Shown: positions 1-6,121, counted from the stretch's first letter. The stretch: DNA of 14,666 nucleotides from an uncultured Collinsella sp. (GCA_905207425.1 CAJLLB010000036.1:1-14666), one strand, 5' to 3'. The notes: generated by a model from the sequence alone, not told the origin. Program-made: numbers and translations.

Positions 1-42
1 GCGCCGTTTTCTGATGCAAGGGTAACTAATTTGCACCAAAAC

Positions 43-89
43 AAGGAGTGTCCCAAACTGCCGGCAGAAAAAGAACGTCCCCAGATGCC
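43..89 (+). repeat. Left copy of 47-bp imperfect direct repeat flanking the ATPase gene
   Basis: This stretch begins AAGGAGTGTCCCAAACTGCC and matches 1554-1600 at 40 of 47 positions without gaps, counted by eye. The two copies bracket the DUF4143 ATPase and its upstream hairpin repeats, about 1.5 kb apart. It contains an inner CTGCCGGCAG palindrome. It may be a dispersed intergenic element or the footprint of an insertion or recombination event. The repeat is seen directly; its origin is inference. Confidence 0.7.
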
Positions 90-101
90 TACCTAAACCC
101 C

Positions 102-187
102 CACATTATTCGATGGAAAAACGTGGTTGCCTCACACATTATTCGATGGAAAAACGTGGTTTACTCCCACATTTTTCGATGGAAAGA
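102..187 (+). repeat. Three tandem 33-bp units, each an inverted repeat, upstream of the ATPase
   Basis: Units begin at 102, 135 and 168, an exact 33-bp period. Units 1 and 2 share an identical 26-base core starting CACATTATTCGATGGAAAAA; unit 3 diverges at its right end. Each unit is close to a palindrome: left arm CCACATTNTTC, loop GATG, right arm GAAAAACGTGG. Because 33 is a multiple of three, the array also reads as an open frame with repeated HIIRWKNVV, but no ribosome binding site or plausible protein supports translation. The position just before the ATPase promoter and RBS suggests operator sites or a protein-binding array. The repeats are certain; the role is inferred. Confidence 0.85.
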
Positions 188-205
188 CCAAAACGGTCTT
201 ATACT
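184..205 (+). promoter_or_regulatory. Short inverted repeat and possible -10 box before the ATPase
   Basis: AAGACC (184-189) and GGTCTT (195-200) form a perfect 6-bp inverted repeat around AAAAC. It runs directly into TATACT (200-205), a good -10 match, about 24 bases before the ATPase start. No convincing -35 hexamer is visible at the right distance because that place is occupied by the third 33-bp unit. An activator- or repressor-controlled promoter is therefore possible. AGGAGG at 219-224 is the ribosome binding site. Confidence 0.35.
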
Positions 206-228
206 AACCATGATCGTTAGGAGGCAGT

Positions 229-1530
229 ATGCAGCGACAGCTAATGGACGAACTCATCGCTTGGAAATCTAGGGCAAACCGCAAGCCCCTCCTGCTTAAG
301 GGGGCCCGCCAGACGGGAAAAACCTGGCTTCTCAACGAATTCGCAGGCCAGCAGTATCAAAACGTCATCCGTTTTGACTTTATGCTCGAACCGGGCGTAC
401 GTTCGCTGTTCGACGGAAGCCTTGACCCCAAACGCATCATCTCCCAGATAGAGCTCCTGCGCGGCCAGACCATAACGCCGACAGACACACTCATCATCTT
501 CGACGAAATCCAAGAGGCACCGCGTGGCATCACCTCGCTCAAATACTTCAACGAGCTGGCGCCGGAATACCATATCGTGGCAGCCGGCTCCTATATGGGG
601 CTCGCGCTCCGACGCGAAAACGAGTCGTTCCCCGTCGGCAAGATCGACCAGCTCACCATGCGCCCCATGGGGTTTGTCGAGTTCGTTCGTGCCGTCGATG
701 GCGATCCGCTCGCAGATGCCATCCTTGCCGCAGACATGGACCTGCTGGCAAACGTTTCCGAAAAGCTCGAGCGCCTGCTCAAGGAATACCTCGTTGTCGG
801 TGGCATGCCAGAAGTTGTCTCCGCTTTCGCCGCCTCCCACGATTTCATCGAGGCCCGCAGGCTCCAGCAGCAAATCATCGAAGCTTACGAATCCGATTTT
901 GGCAAGCATGCGCCAGCCCGCATCGTCGAGCGCATGAGGCTGGTTTGGAAATCCCTTCCCGGCCAGCTCGCAAAGGAAAACAAGAAGTTCGTCTACGGTG
1001 CGCTCCGTCCCGGGGCGCGCGCACGCGATTTTGAGGAAAGCCTCCAGTGGCTCATGGACTATGGAATCGTTCATAAGGTACCACGTGTTTCCGCCCTAAG
1101 AGCACCGCTCACAAGCTATGAGGATCTCTCGGGCTTCAAGCTGTTCTGCATCGACACCGGCATCCTCGGAGCACTCTCCGGCCTCTCGCCAGCCATTGTT
1201 CTGAACGGGCCCGCTGTTTTTACGGAGTTCAAAGGCTCGCTGACCGAGCAATACGTCGCACAGGAGCTTTTGCTCCAAGGCAAAACTCCCGCGTATTGGT
1301 CATCCTCCTCCGGCAATGCAGAGACTGACTTTGCCATCGACCATGCGGGGACCGTGCTTCCGCTCGAGGTAAAGGCGACAGAGAATCTCAAAGCAAAGAG
1401 CCTGAGGATTGCCTGTGAGAAGTTCAAGCTCGAGCGCTGCGTGAGAACATCGTTAGCGGCATATAGAGACGAGGGCACGCTCGTCAATATTCCGCTCTGG
1501 GAGATTGGGCAAATCGACAAGCTGGCATAG
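229..1530 (+). CDS. AAA+ ATPase of the DUF4143 family with nuclease-like C-terminus
   Basis: The 433-residue product has a Walker A motif GARQTGKT at residues 25-32 and a Walker B motif LIIFDEIQ at 88-95. A sensor-like AAGSYMG lies near 118-124. The C-terminal half carries the DUF4143 pattern ETDF...LEVK near residue 365-378, resembling a PD-(D/E)XK nuclease core. The start is fixed by AGGAGG four bases upstream. These ATPases are common, patchily distributed and often laterally acquired; no member has a firmly established role, and involvement in mobile-element or defence biology is conjecture. The gene points against its neighbour lysS, is bounded by direct repeats, and is the only protein gene on this strand in the window. 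Family assignment is confident; the function is unknown. Confidence 0.9.
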   Translation: MQRQLMDELIAWKSRANRKPLLLKGARQTGKTWLLNEFAGQQYQNVIRFDFMLEPGVRSLFDGSLDPKRIISQIELLRGQTITPTDTLIIFDEIQEAPRGITSLKYFNELAPEYHIVAAGSYMGLALRRENESFPVGKIDQLTMRPMGFVEFVRAVDGDPLADAILAADMDLLANVSEKLERLLKEYLVVGGMPEVVSAFAASHDFIEARRLQQQIIEAYESDFGKHAPARIVERMRLVWKSLPGQLAKENKKFVYGALRPGARARDFEESLQWLMDYGIVHKVPRVSALRAPLTSYEDLSGFKLFCIDTGILGALSGLSPAIVLNGPAVFTEFKGSLTEQYVAQELLLQGKTPAYWSSSSGNAETDFAIDHAGTVLPLEVKATENLKAKSLRIACEKFKLERCVRTSLAAYRDEGTLVNIPLWEIGQIDKLA

Positions 1531-1553
1531 GCGCTGTGGAGGGGGTGCCCCGT

Positions 1554-1600
1554 AAGGAGTGTCCCAAACCGCCGGCAAAAAAGGAACGTCTCTATCTGCC
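1554..1600 (+). repeat. Right copy of 47-bp imperfect direct repeat flanking the ATPase gene
   Basis: This is the partner of 43-89, 24 bases after the ATPase stop codon. The seven mismatches are scattered, so the pair is not a fresh duplication. The downstream sequence differs from that of the left copy. Confidence 0.7.
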
Positions 1601-1648
1601 GCATTCCCGAAGCAAGGCAACGCCGATGTTTTGGCAACGGCAGCGAGC

Positions 1649-1743
1649 GGGCCGCATTTGAGACAAGGTGACGTGAAACGAAAGGGCGCTGACCTTCTGG
1701 TCGCGCCCTTGAAGTTGAACGTCAGATTGTCCAAATGCGGCCC
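1649..1743. repeat. Nested 95-bp inverted-repeat element between convergent genes
   Basis: Outer arms GGGCCGCATTTG (1649-1660) and CAAATGCGGCCC (1732-1743) are perfectly complementary. Pairing continues inward through GACAA/TTGTC (1662-1666/1727-1731) and TGACGT/ACGTCA (1669-1674/1719-1724). The apex hairpin pairs AAGGGCGC (1682-1689) with GCGCCCTT (1703-1710). That gives more than 30 base pairs in one fold. It lies between the ATPase and lysS ends, where a bidirectional terminator, an mRNA 3'-end stabiliser or a REP/MITE-like mobile repeat would all fit. There is no U-tract, so a classical intrinsic terminator is unlikely. Confidence 0.75.
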
Positions 1744-1757
1744 GCGCAGCGTCGAGC

Positions 1758-1787
1758 GGTTACGGCGTTTGGTAAAACGCCGTAACC
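1758..1787 (-). terminator. Perfect 13-bp hairpin just after the lysS stop codon
   Basis: GGTTACGGCGTTT (1758-1770) pairs with AAACGCCGTAACC (1775-1787) around the loop GGTA. The hairpin starts two bases beyond the lysS TAG. It is very stable, but neither strand has a following T-run, so it may act as a 3'-end protecting structure or need Rho rather than terminate intrinsically. Confidence 0.5.
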
Positions 1788-1789
1788 CC

Positions 1790-3754
1790 CTAGTACATCT
1801 TTGCGCCGGCGGGGATGGAAGCGTCGAGCTGGATCAGGTTGAGACGCTCCTCGCCCTCCTCCTCGTGGATGGCACTGATGAGCATGCCGCAGCTGGGAAT
1901 GCCCATCATCTTGCGCGGAGGCAGGTTGGTGATGGCGAGCAAGGTCTTGCCAACCAGGTCCTCGGGCTCGTAATAAGCGTGAATACCGGAGAGGATGGTG
2001 CGGTCGGTGCCGGTGCCGTCGTCGAGCGTAAAGTTCAGCAGCTTCTTGGACTTCTTGACGGCCTCGCATGCCTTGACCTTCACAGCGCGGAAGTCGCTCT
2101 TGGAGAAGGTATCAAAGTCGACGAACTCCTCAAACAGCGGCTCAACGGCGATCTTGGAGTAATCGAGCGTGGGCTTAAGCGACTTAACGAACGGGCTCGC
2201 GGCGTTGCCGGCCTCGGCAGCCTTGGCGGCAGCGGCACCGGACTGGAAACCCTTCTCGGGCTTCATGTGCGGGAACAGCAGCACGTCGCGGATAGAAGCC
2301 TGGTTGGTGAGCAGCATGACCACGCGGTCGATGCCGATGCCGATGCCGCCCGCAGGAGGCATACCGTACTCGAGGGCGCGCACGTAGTCCTCGTCGTACT
2401 CCATGGCCTCGTCGTCACCGCCGGCCTTCTCGGCCATCTGAGCGGCAAAGCGCTCGGCCTGGTCAACCGGGTCGTTGAGCTCAGAGAACGCGTTGGCGTA
2501 CTCGTGACCGGCAATAACCAGCTCAAAGCGGTGCGTCAGGCGCGGGTCGTCCTCAAAGCGCTTGGCAAGCGGGCTGACCTCGATGGGGTAATCGCACACG
2601 AACGTGGGGTTGACGATGGTGTCCTCGCCCAGCTCATCGTAGATCTCGGCGATAATCTTGCCGGCGGTCCACTCGGGCTTAATCTCCAGGCCCTTCTCGC
2701 GCGCGGCGGCAGCAAGCTCCTCGACCGGCGTGTCGATGGTGACCTGCTTGCCGAGCACGTCGGAGACGATGTCGGTCATGGGACGGCTGGCCCACTCACC
2801 AGAAAGGTCGATGGCCTGGCCCTGGTACTCGATGACCTCGGGGTTGCCGATGGCCTTGTTAGCCGCCTTAATGACGCCCTGGGCAAGCGCCTTCATGCCC
2901 TCGAGGTCGGAGAAGGCACGGTAGGCCTCCATCGTGGTGAACTCGGGGTTGTGAGTAAGGTCCATGCCCTCGTTACGGAAGATGCGGCCGATCTCGAACA
3001 CACGCTCAAAACCACCGACGATGCAGCGCTTGAGGTGCAGCTCGGTGGCAATACGCAGGTAGCACTCCTGATCGAGCGCGTTGAAGTGGGTAATGAACGG
3101 CTTGGCCGTGGCACCACCCTGGATGGTCTGCAGGATGGGGGTCTCGACCTCCATGTAGCCGTCGGACTCCATAAAGCGACGGAAGGTGGAGAGAATCTGC
3201 GAACGCTTACGGAAGGTCTCGCGAACGTCGTCGTTGGCGATCAGGTCGACATAGCGCTGGCGATAGCGGGTCTCCTTGTCGGAAAGACCGTGGAACTTCT
3301 CGGGCAGTGGACGAACGGCCTTGGAAAGCAGGGTCGCGCTCTTAGGGGCAACGGAAAGCTGGCCGCGCTGGGTGCGCACGACCACGCCGGTCACGCCCAG
3401 GATGTCGCCCAGGTCGAGGGCCTTGAGCGTATTCCAGGCAGCCTCGTCCATGTCGTTGATGCGGCAGAACAGTTGAATCTCGGCAGTCGCATCGCGCACG
3501 ACGATGAACATGATCTTGCCCTGACCGCGCTTGGCGACCACACGGCCGGCGATCTTCACGACATCCTCGGTGTCCTCACCATCGGCAAGATCGGCGTACT
3601 TAGTCTCGATATCGGCGACGTAGTCCTCAAGCTCAGAGTGCTCGGGATAGGGGTTCTGGCCCGCCTCGAACAGGGCGGCGCGCTTGGCCAGGCGGGTGGC
3701 GCGCTCGTCGTTGAGCGTCGATGCCTGATCGGCGGCGTTCTGGTTCTCTGCCAT
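1790..3754 (-). CDS. lysS: Lysyl-tRNA synthetase (class II) with fused C-terminal tRNA-binding domain
   Basis: This enzyme charges tRNA-Lys with lysine in the cytoplasm. Residues about 65-145 form the OB anticodon-binding fold. Motif 1 lies around ETRYRQRYVDLI (161-172), motif 2 is RIFRNEG...HNPEFTTMEAY (257-278), and motif 3 is GGIGIGIDRVVMLL (469-482). Bacterial LysRS normally ends near 500 residues. Here an alanine-rich linker (about 505-522) leads into about 120 extra residues (530-654) with VKACEAVKKSKKLLNF and ITNLPPRKMMGIPSCGM. That pattern matches the Trbp111/EMAPII-type domain usually found at the end of MetRS. The ATG start has GAGGAG seven bases upstream. The gene follows greA across a terminator/attenuator-like leader. 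The LysRS identity is very secure; the fused domain is read from motif similarity. Confidence 0.97.
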   Translation of the reverse strand: MAENQNAADQASTLNDERATRLAKRAALFEAGQNPYPEHSELEDYVADIETKYADLADGEDTEDVVKIAGRVVAKRGQGKIMFIVVRDATAEIQLFCRINDMDEAAWNTLKALDLGDILGVTGVVVRTQRGQLSVAPKSATLLSKAVRPLPEKFHGLSDKETRYRQRYVDLIANDDVRETFRKRSQILSTFRRFMESDGYMEVETPILQTIQGGATAKPFITHFNALDQECYLRIATELHLKRCIVGGFERVFEIGRIFRNEGMDLTHNPEFTTMEAYRAFSDLEGMKALAQGVIKAANKAIGNPEVIEYQGQAIDLSGEWASRPMTDIVSDVLGKQVTIDTPVEELAAAAREKGLEIKPEWTAGKIIAEIYDELGEDTIVNPTFVCDYPIEVSPLAKRFEDDPRLTHRFELVIAGHEYANAFSELNDPVDQAERFAAQMAEKAGGDDEAMEYDEDYVRALEYGMPPAGGIGIGIDRVVMLLTNQASIRDVLLFPHMKPEKGFQSGAAAAKAAEAGNAASPFVKSLKPTLDYSKIAVEPLFEEFVDFDTFSKSDFRAVKVKACEAVKKSKKLLNFTLDDGTGTDRTILSGIHAYYEPEDLVGKTLLAITNLPPRKMMGIPSCGMLISAIHEEEGEERLNLIQLDASIPAGAKMY

Positions 3755-3772
3755 AAGTTAGCTCCTCAAACT

Positions 3773-3805
3773 AAAACGCTCCCCAGGATTCGGTCCCAGG
3801 GAGCG
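3773..3805 (-). terminator. Intrinsic terminator or attenuator between greA and lysS
   Basis: On the minus strand CGCTCCCTGGGA (3805-3794) pairs over 12 bp (two G-U) with TCCTGGGGAGCG (3788-3777) around CCGAA, followed by TTTT (3776-3773). It sits after greA and only a few bases before the lysS ribosome binding site. It could end greA transcripts or regulate read-through into lysS. Confidence 0.8.
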
Positions 3806-3829
3806 AAAACATACCTTTACGCGGGACCG
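3791..3829 (-). promoter_or_regulatory. Candidate antiterminator stem overlapping the greA-lysS terminator
   Basis: CGGTCCC (minus strand, 3829-3823) is fully complementary to GGGACCG (3797-3791). The second segment overlaps the left arm and loop of the terminator, so the two folds cannot coexist. This is the geometry of a transcriptional attenuator. No known riboswitch or T-box sequence is visible in this 79-base gap, and regulation is inferred from base pairing alone. Confidence 0.35.
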
Positions 3830-3833
3830 TGGT

Positions 3834-4304
3834 CTAGCGTGCGATCTTGGCGATGGTGTAGACGCGAGTCTTGCCGGAAGGCGTAACGACCTCGACGGAG
3901 TCGCCCTCGCCGTGACCAATGATGGCGTGACCGACCGGAGACTCGTTGGAAATCTTGTGCTCGAGCGAGTTGGTCTCGGTGGTACCGACGAGCGTGACTT
4001 CCATGACCTCGCCGTTGGGATCAATCAGCGAAACGGTGGAACCGATGGAGACGGTCAGGTCGCCCGTGGTGGCAGCAACCTGAGCGTTGGCGAGGATGGC
4101 CTGGATCTCGGCAATACGAGCGGCGTTCTGGGCCTGCTTGTCCTTAGCGGCGTCGTACTCGGAGTTCTCCGAAAGGTCGCCGAACGCGCGAGCTTCCTTG
4201 ATGTCCTCGACGATCTCCTTGGCGTAATCGCCCTCACGCCAAGCGAGCTCCTCGACGAGCTTCTGGCGGCCCTCAGCGGTCAGTACGATCTGGCTTGCGT
4301 CCAT
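3834..4304 (-). CDS. greA: Transcription elongation factor GreA
   Basis: GreA enters the secondary channel of RNA polymerase and stimulates cleavage of backtracked RNA. The 156-residue product is the family's usual length. The N-terminal coiled coil (about 1-78) carries LTAEGRQKLVEEL and, at the hairpin tip, ARAFGDLSENSEYDAA, with acidic residues D43 and E46 that coordinate catalytic magnesium in this family. The C-terminal FKBP-like domain (about 80-156) contains the typical SPVGHAIIGHGEGD stretch. The ATG start has GGGGAG eight bases upstream. It precedes lysS by 79 bases, and greA-lysS adjacency is common in Gram-positive bacteria. The upstream leader is AT-rich and contains promoter-like sequence. 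Confidence 0.97.
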   Translation of the reverse strand: MDASQIVLTAEGRQKLVEELAWREGDYAKEIVEDIKEARAFGDLSENSEYDAAKDKQAQNAARIAEIQAILANAQVAATTGDLTVSIGSTVSLIDPNGEVMEVTLVGTTETNSLEHKISNESPVGHAIIGHGEGDSVEVVTPSGKTRVYTIAKIAR

Positions 4305-4317
4305 ACGGATATCTCCC

Positions 4318-4350
4318 CAACTATGATGTAACGATCAACTGTCAACAAAA
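4318..4350 (-). promoter_or_regulatory. greA: Possible greA promoter
   Basis: The minus strand has TTGACA at 4345-4340, a consensus -35, but the best -10-like hexamer, CATAGT, is only 14 bases further on. A shifted reading, TTGTTG with 17-base spacing to CATAGT, is also possible. It lies between the tatA terminator and the greA start, so a promoter is expected here, but the exact hexamers are uncertain. Confidence 0.35.
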
Positions 4351-4386
4351 ACGAAAAAGACCGGCTAGCCTGCGGGCAAGCCGGTC
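4346..4386 (-). terminator. Intrinsic terminator of tatA
   Basis: On the minus strand GACCGGCT (4386-4379) pairs with AGCCGGTC (4366-4359), with an inner GCC/GGC extension and CGCA loop. It is followed by TTTTTCGTTTTTG. This is a strong stem and U-rich tail 25 bases after the tatA stop. Confidence 0.93.
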
Positions 4387-4411
4387 AGGTGCTCACCCCA
4401 AAGGGATGGGA

Positions 4412-4687
4412 CTACTCTGCGTCCGCGTCGCTGTCCTCTGCCTTCTTTTGCTTGGCAGCAGCGAGCTTGGCCTCGAGCTCTGCGATCTCCTTGTCCTCCT
4501 TGGACTCCTCGACCACAACGTCCTCGGCCTGCTTGGTTTCGCCCTTATCGTCGCCCTCCATACCCTCGCGGATATTCTTGACGGTAGAGCCGAGGGACTT
4601 GCCGAGCTTCGGCAGGTTCTTGGGCCCAAAGATAATCAGGACAACGACGAGAATAATGATGAGCTCAGGAGCCCTCAGTCCAAACAT
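4412..4687 (-). CDS. tatA: Sec-independent (twin-arginine) translocase protein TatA
   Basis: This small membrane protein oligomerises to let folded proteins with twin-arginine signals cross the membrane. The 91-residue product shows the full TatA plan. A short N-terminal transmembrane helix, [16 protein letters not shown] (about 7-22), is followed by the FGP hinge. An amphipathic helix [19 protein letters not shown] follows, then a charged, acidic-and-lysine-rich tail. The ATG at 4687 is chosen because GGAGG lies five bases upstream and the family starts right before the transmembrane helix; the longer open frame runs back through a terminator and a tRNA gene and is not real. The gene is a single-gene unit with its own promoter and terminator; tatC is not in the window. 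TatA versus TatB/E cannot be separated with certainty, but the short length favours TatA. Confidence 0.93.
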   Translation of the reverse strand: MFGLRAPELIIILVVVLIIFGPKNLPKLGKSLGSTVKNIREGMEGDDKGETKQAEDVVVEESKEDKEIAELEAKLAAAKQKKAEDSDADAE

Positions 4688-4723
4688 GTAGACCTCCACA
4701 ATACAGCGAGACAAGCTCGAATG

Positions 4724-4752
4724 AGTATACCGCGGGTATCGCGGTATCACAA
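4724..4752 (-). promoter_or_regulatory. tatA: tatA promoter with palindrome in the spacer
   Basis: On the minus strand TTGTGA (4752-4747, -35) and TATACT (4729-4724, -10) are separated by exactly 17 bases, 37 bases before the tatA ATG. The spacer is almost entirely a perfect 8-bp inverted repeat, ATACCGCG / CGCGGTAT (4727-4734 / 4740-4747), that touches both hexamers. This is an operator-like arrangement. The promoter is well supported; a bound regulator is inference. Confidence 0.7.
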
Positions 4753-4760
4753 CAATAGCT

Positions 4761-4788
4761 AAAAAAAGGGACCGCAAGAAGCGGTCCC
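4761..4788 (-). terminator. Intrinsic terminator of tRNA-Pro
   Basis: On the minus strand GGGACCGC (4788-4781) pairs perfectly with GCGGTCCC (4775-4768) around TTCTT, followed by seven T residues. It lies 11 bases after the tRNA CCA end. Confidence 0.95.
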
Positions 4789-4799
4789 TCCTCATGCTC

Positions 4800-4876
4800 T
4801 GGTCGGGTTGACTGGATTTGAACCAGCGACCCCTGCGTCCCGAACGCAGTGCTCTACCAAACTGAGCCACAACCCG
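4800..4876 (-). tRNA. tRNA-Pro (anticodon CGG)
   Basis: The cloverleaf reads on the minus strand. Acceptor CGGGTTG pairs with CAACCCG, and the D stem is GCTC/GAGC. The anticodon stem CTGCG/CGCAG encloses the loop TTCGGGA, so the anticodon is CGG and decodes CCG as proline. The T arm is GCTGG-TTCAAAT-CCAGT. A-CCA is encoded at 4803-4800. It is followed by its own terminator and lies 49 bases after ispE. Confidence 0.97.
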
Positions 4877-4886
4877 TTAGCTCGAC

Positions 4887-4918
4887 TATAGTAACAAAGA
4901 TTTCCGTCGTGTGCCAGA
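4887..4918 (-). promoter_or_regulatory. Possible tRNA-Pro promoter
   Basis: The minus strand contains TACTAT about 10 bases before the tRNA 5' end, with CTGGCA 18 bases further upstream as a 4-of-6 match to the -35 consensus. It occupies the only gap between ispE and the tRNA, and ispE has no clear terminator of its own, so read-through from ispE is an alternative. Confidence 0.35.
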
Positions 4919-4925
4919 GAAATTT

Positions 4926-5822
4926 TTACTTCTTTGGCGCTTCAATGCGGACCGCGTCGGAAACGAGCTCCGTTGCATAAGCCCACCAGCCGTTTTGTTG
5001 AGCGTCTGCCGCAAGATTGACTGCCGTGGCGGCGGTATCGCAGAGGGCAAACGAGCAGGCACCCGAACCGCACACATTTACGGCAATGGTACCGTCCCGT
5101 GAACGAAGCCAGTCGAGCACCGTTTGAATCCGCGGCTCCATCTGCGCGGAAATGACACCCAAGTTGTTGTGGACGAGCGCGTAGGCCGCCTCTGCGTCTC
5201 CCGAGCGAAGGGCAGATGCGATCGCTCCGGGCTTGTCCGCAGGCACCGGGGCCTCGTCAAAACGTCGATAGGCCTCAATTGTCGAAACGCTCGCCTCGCG
5301 CGGCTTAACCAGCACGACGGGCGTCACGGGCAGCGCGGGGTACTCAGTTGCCAGCACGTCTCCCCCACCTACGTAGAACGCAGGACTCGCGTGCAAAAAG
5401 AACGGGACGTCAGCACCAATGCCCCGCGCAATGTCGTCGAGCGCTGGGTCGGTGCGATCAATGCCCCAGAGCTCCGCCAAGGCGACAATGACCGCGGCCG
5501 CATCCGTCGAGGGGCCGCCCAAGCCGGCGCACAATGGAATGCGCTTCTCAATCGTCACGCAGATGTTTGCCTCGCGACCATAATGCTCGGCCATAGCAAC
5601 CGCAGCCCGATACGCCGTATTCTTTTGCATGGGAAAATCTGATGCTGGAACCGTCTGGACGGTCAGCGCCTGCGCCGGCGTGACCGTCACGGTATCGGAA
5701 AGACCGACGGCCGCCATCAGGGAATCGACCCTGTGGTAGCCGCGGTCATCGCGCTCGGTATGAACCCCCAGGTAGAGGTTAATCTTTGCCGGCGCGGAAA
5801 GAGTCAGGGACCGATCGGTCAC
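4926..5822 (-). CDS. ispE: 4-diphosphocytidyl-2-C-methyl-D-erythritol kinase
   Basis: This enzyme phosphorylates CDP-methylerythritol at the 2-hydroxyl using ATP, the fourth step of the MEP isoprenoid pathway. The 298 residues follow the GHMP-kinase plan. PAKINL (11-16) is the substrate-binding strand. The glycine-rich phosphate loop is PLCAGLGGPSTDAAA (96-110), with P-S-T in place of the more usual G-S-S. GADVPFFL (137-143) carries the catalytic aspartate, and GSGACSFAL (252-260) is the C-terminal GHMP motif. The start is GTG at 5822, only two bases after the veg stop codon, with GAGGAG embedded in the end of veg, so translation is probably coupled. The identity is secure; the GTG start is well supported by spacing. 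Confidence 0.96.
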   Translation of the reverse strand: MTDRSLTLSAPAKINLYLGVHTERDDRGYHRVDSLMAAVGLSDTVTVTPAQALTVQTVPASDFPMQKNTAYRAAVAMAEHYGREANICVTIEKRIPLCAGLGGPSTDAAAVIVALAELWGIDRTDPALDDIARGIGADVPFFLHASPAFYVGGGDVLATEYPALPVTPVVLVKPREASVSTIEAYRRFDEAPVPADKPGAIASALRSGDAEAAYALVHNNLGVISAQMEPRIQTVLDWLRSRDGTIAVNVCGSGACSFALCDTAATAVNLAADAQQNGWWAYATELVSDAVRIEAPKK

Positions 5823-5824
5823 CG

Positions 5825-6121
5825 TTAATGCTCCTCGAGCTGATTGCCGAGCGGGGTAAAGATATGCTCGCCGCTCTCAGGGTCGAACAGCTCGACCTGA
5901 CCGGTGAGGACATCGATATACTGGTAGGACTGACGCGACTTGCGGCCGCGGCGCTCGTCAACCTCGACGATAAAGACGGCCGGGTGGACGCTCTTGATGG
6001 TGCCCATGCGCTCGACGACGCGGGTACGGCCCATGTTGGCCTTAACCTTGACGCGATCGCCCACCATATCGGTCAGCTTCTCGTGGATGTCGTCGACGTG
6101 ATTGACTTCCATCTCTTCCAT
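5825..6121 (-). CDS. veg: Veg family protein
   Basis: The 98-residue product matches the Veg family by the core GDRVKVKANMGRTRVVERMGTI and SYQYIDVLTGQVEL. Veg in Bacillus subtilis has been linked to biofilm regulation, but its biochemical role is not settled. The ATG at 6121 has GGAGG eight bases upstream. A longer frame from TTG at 6145 lacks a ribosome binding site and would swallow that GGAGG, so it is rejected. The stop codon is two bases before ispE, and veg-ispE adjacency is typical of Firmicutes, so the pair is one operon. The protein has an acidic C-terminal tail of about 20 residues beyond the usual family length. A short hairpin lies in its leader. Confidence 0.88.
   Translation of the reverse strand: MEEMEVNHVDDIHEKLTDMVGDRVKVKANMGRTRVVERMGTIKSVHPAVFIVEVDERRGRKSRQSYQYIDVLTGQVELFDPESGEHIFTPLGNQLEEH

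Noticed and set aside
102..187. CRISPR array
   Set aside because: The 33-bp units are head-to-tail with no variable spacers of normal length, only three copies exist, and no cas gene is present.
48..272. A 74-residue protein containing HIIRWKNVV repeats
   Set aside because: The periodic peptide arises only because 33 is divisible by three; there is no ribosome binding site and the frame runs into the ATPase start in another frame.
3772..3814. A 13-codon leader peptide (MFSLPGTESWGAF) overlapping the lysS leader terminator
   Set aside because: It has an ATG and stop spanning the hairpin, but no properly spaced ribosome binding site and no lysine codons, so a lysine-attenuation peptide is not supported.
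1559..3886. A 775-codon open frame on the + strand opposite lysS
   Set aside because: It is the antisense shadow of lysS in GC-rich DNA: no ribosome binding site, leucine/glycine/valine-rich nonsense and no recognisable domain. LysS on the other strand has all class II motifs.
4412..4870. A 152-residue version of TatA
   Set aside because: The extension would be translated from the tRNA-Pro gene and its terminator; the ATG at 4687 has a proper ribosome binding site and matches the family start.
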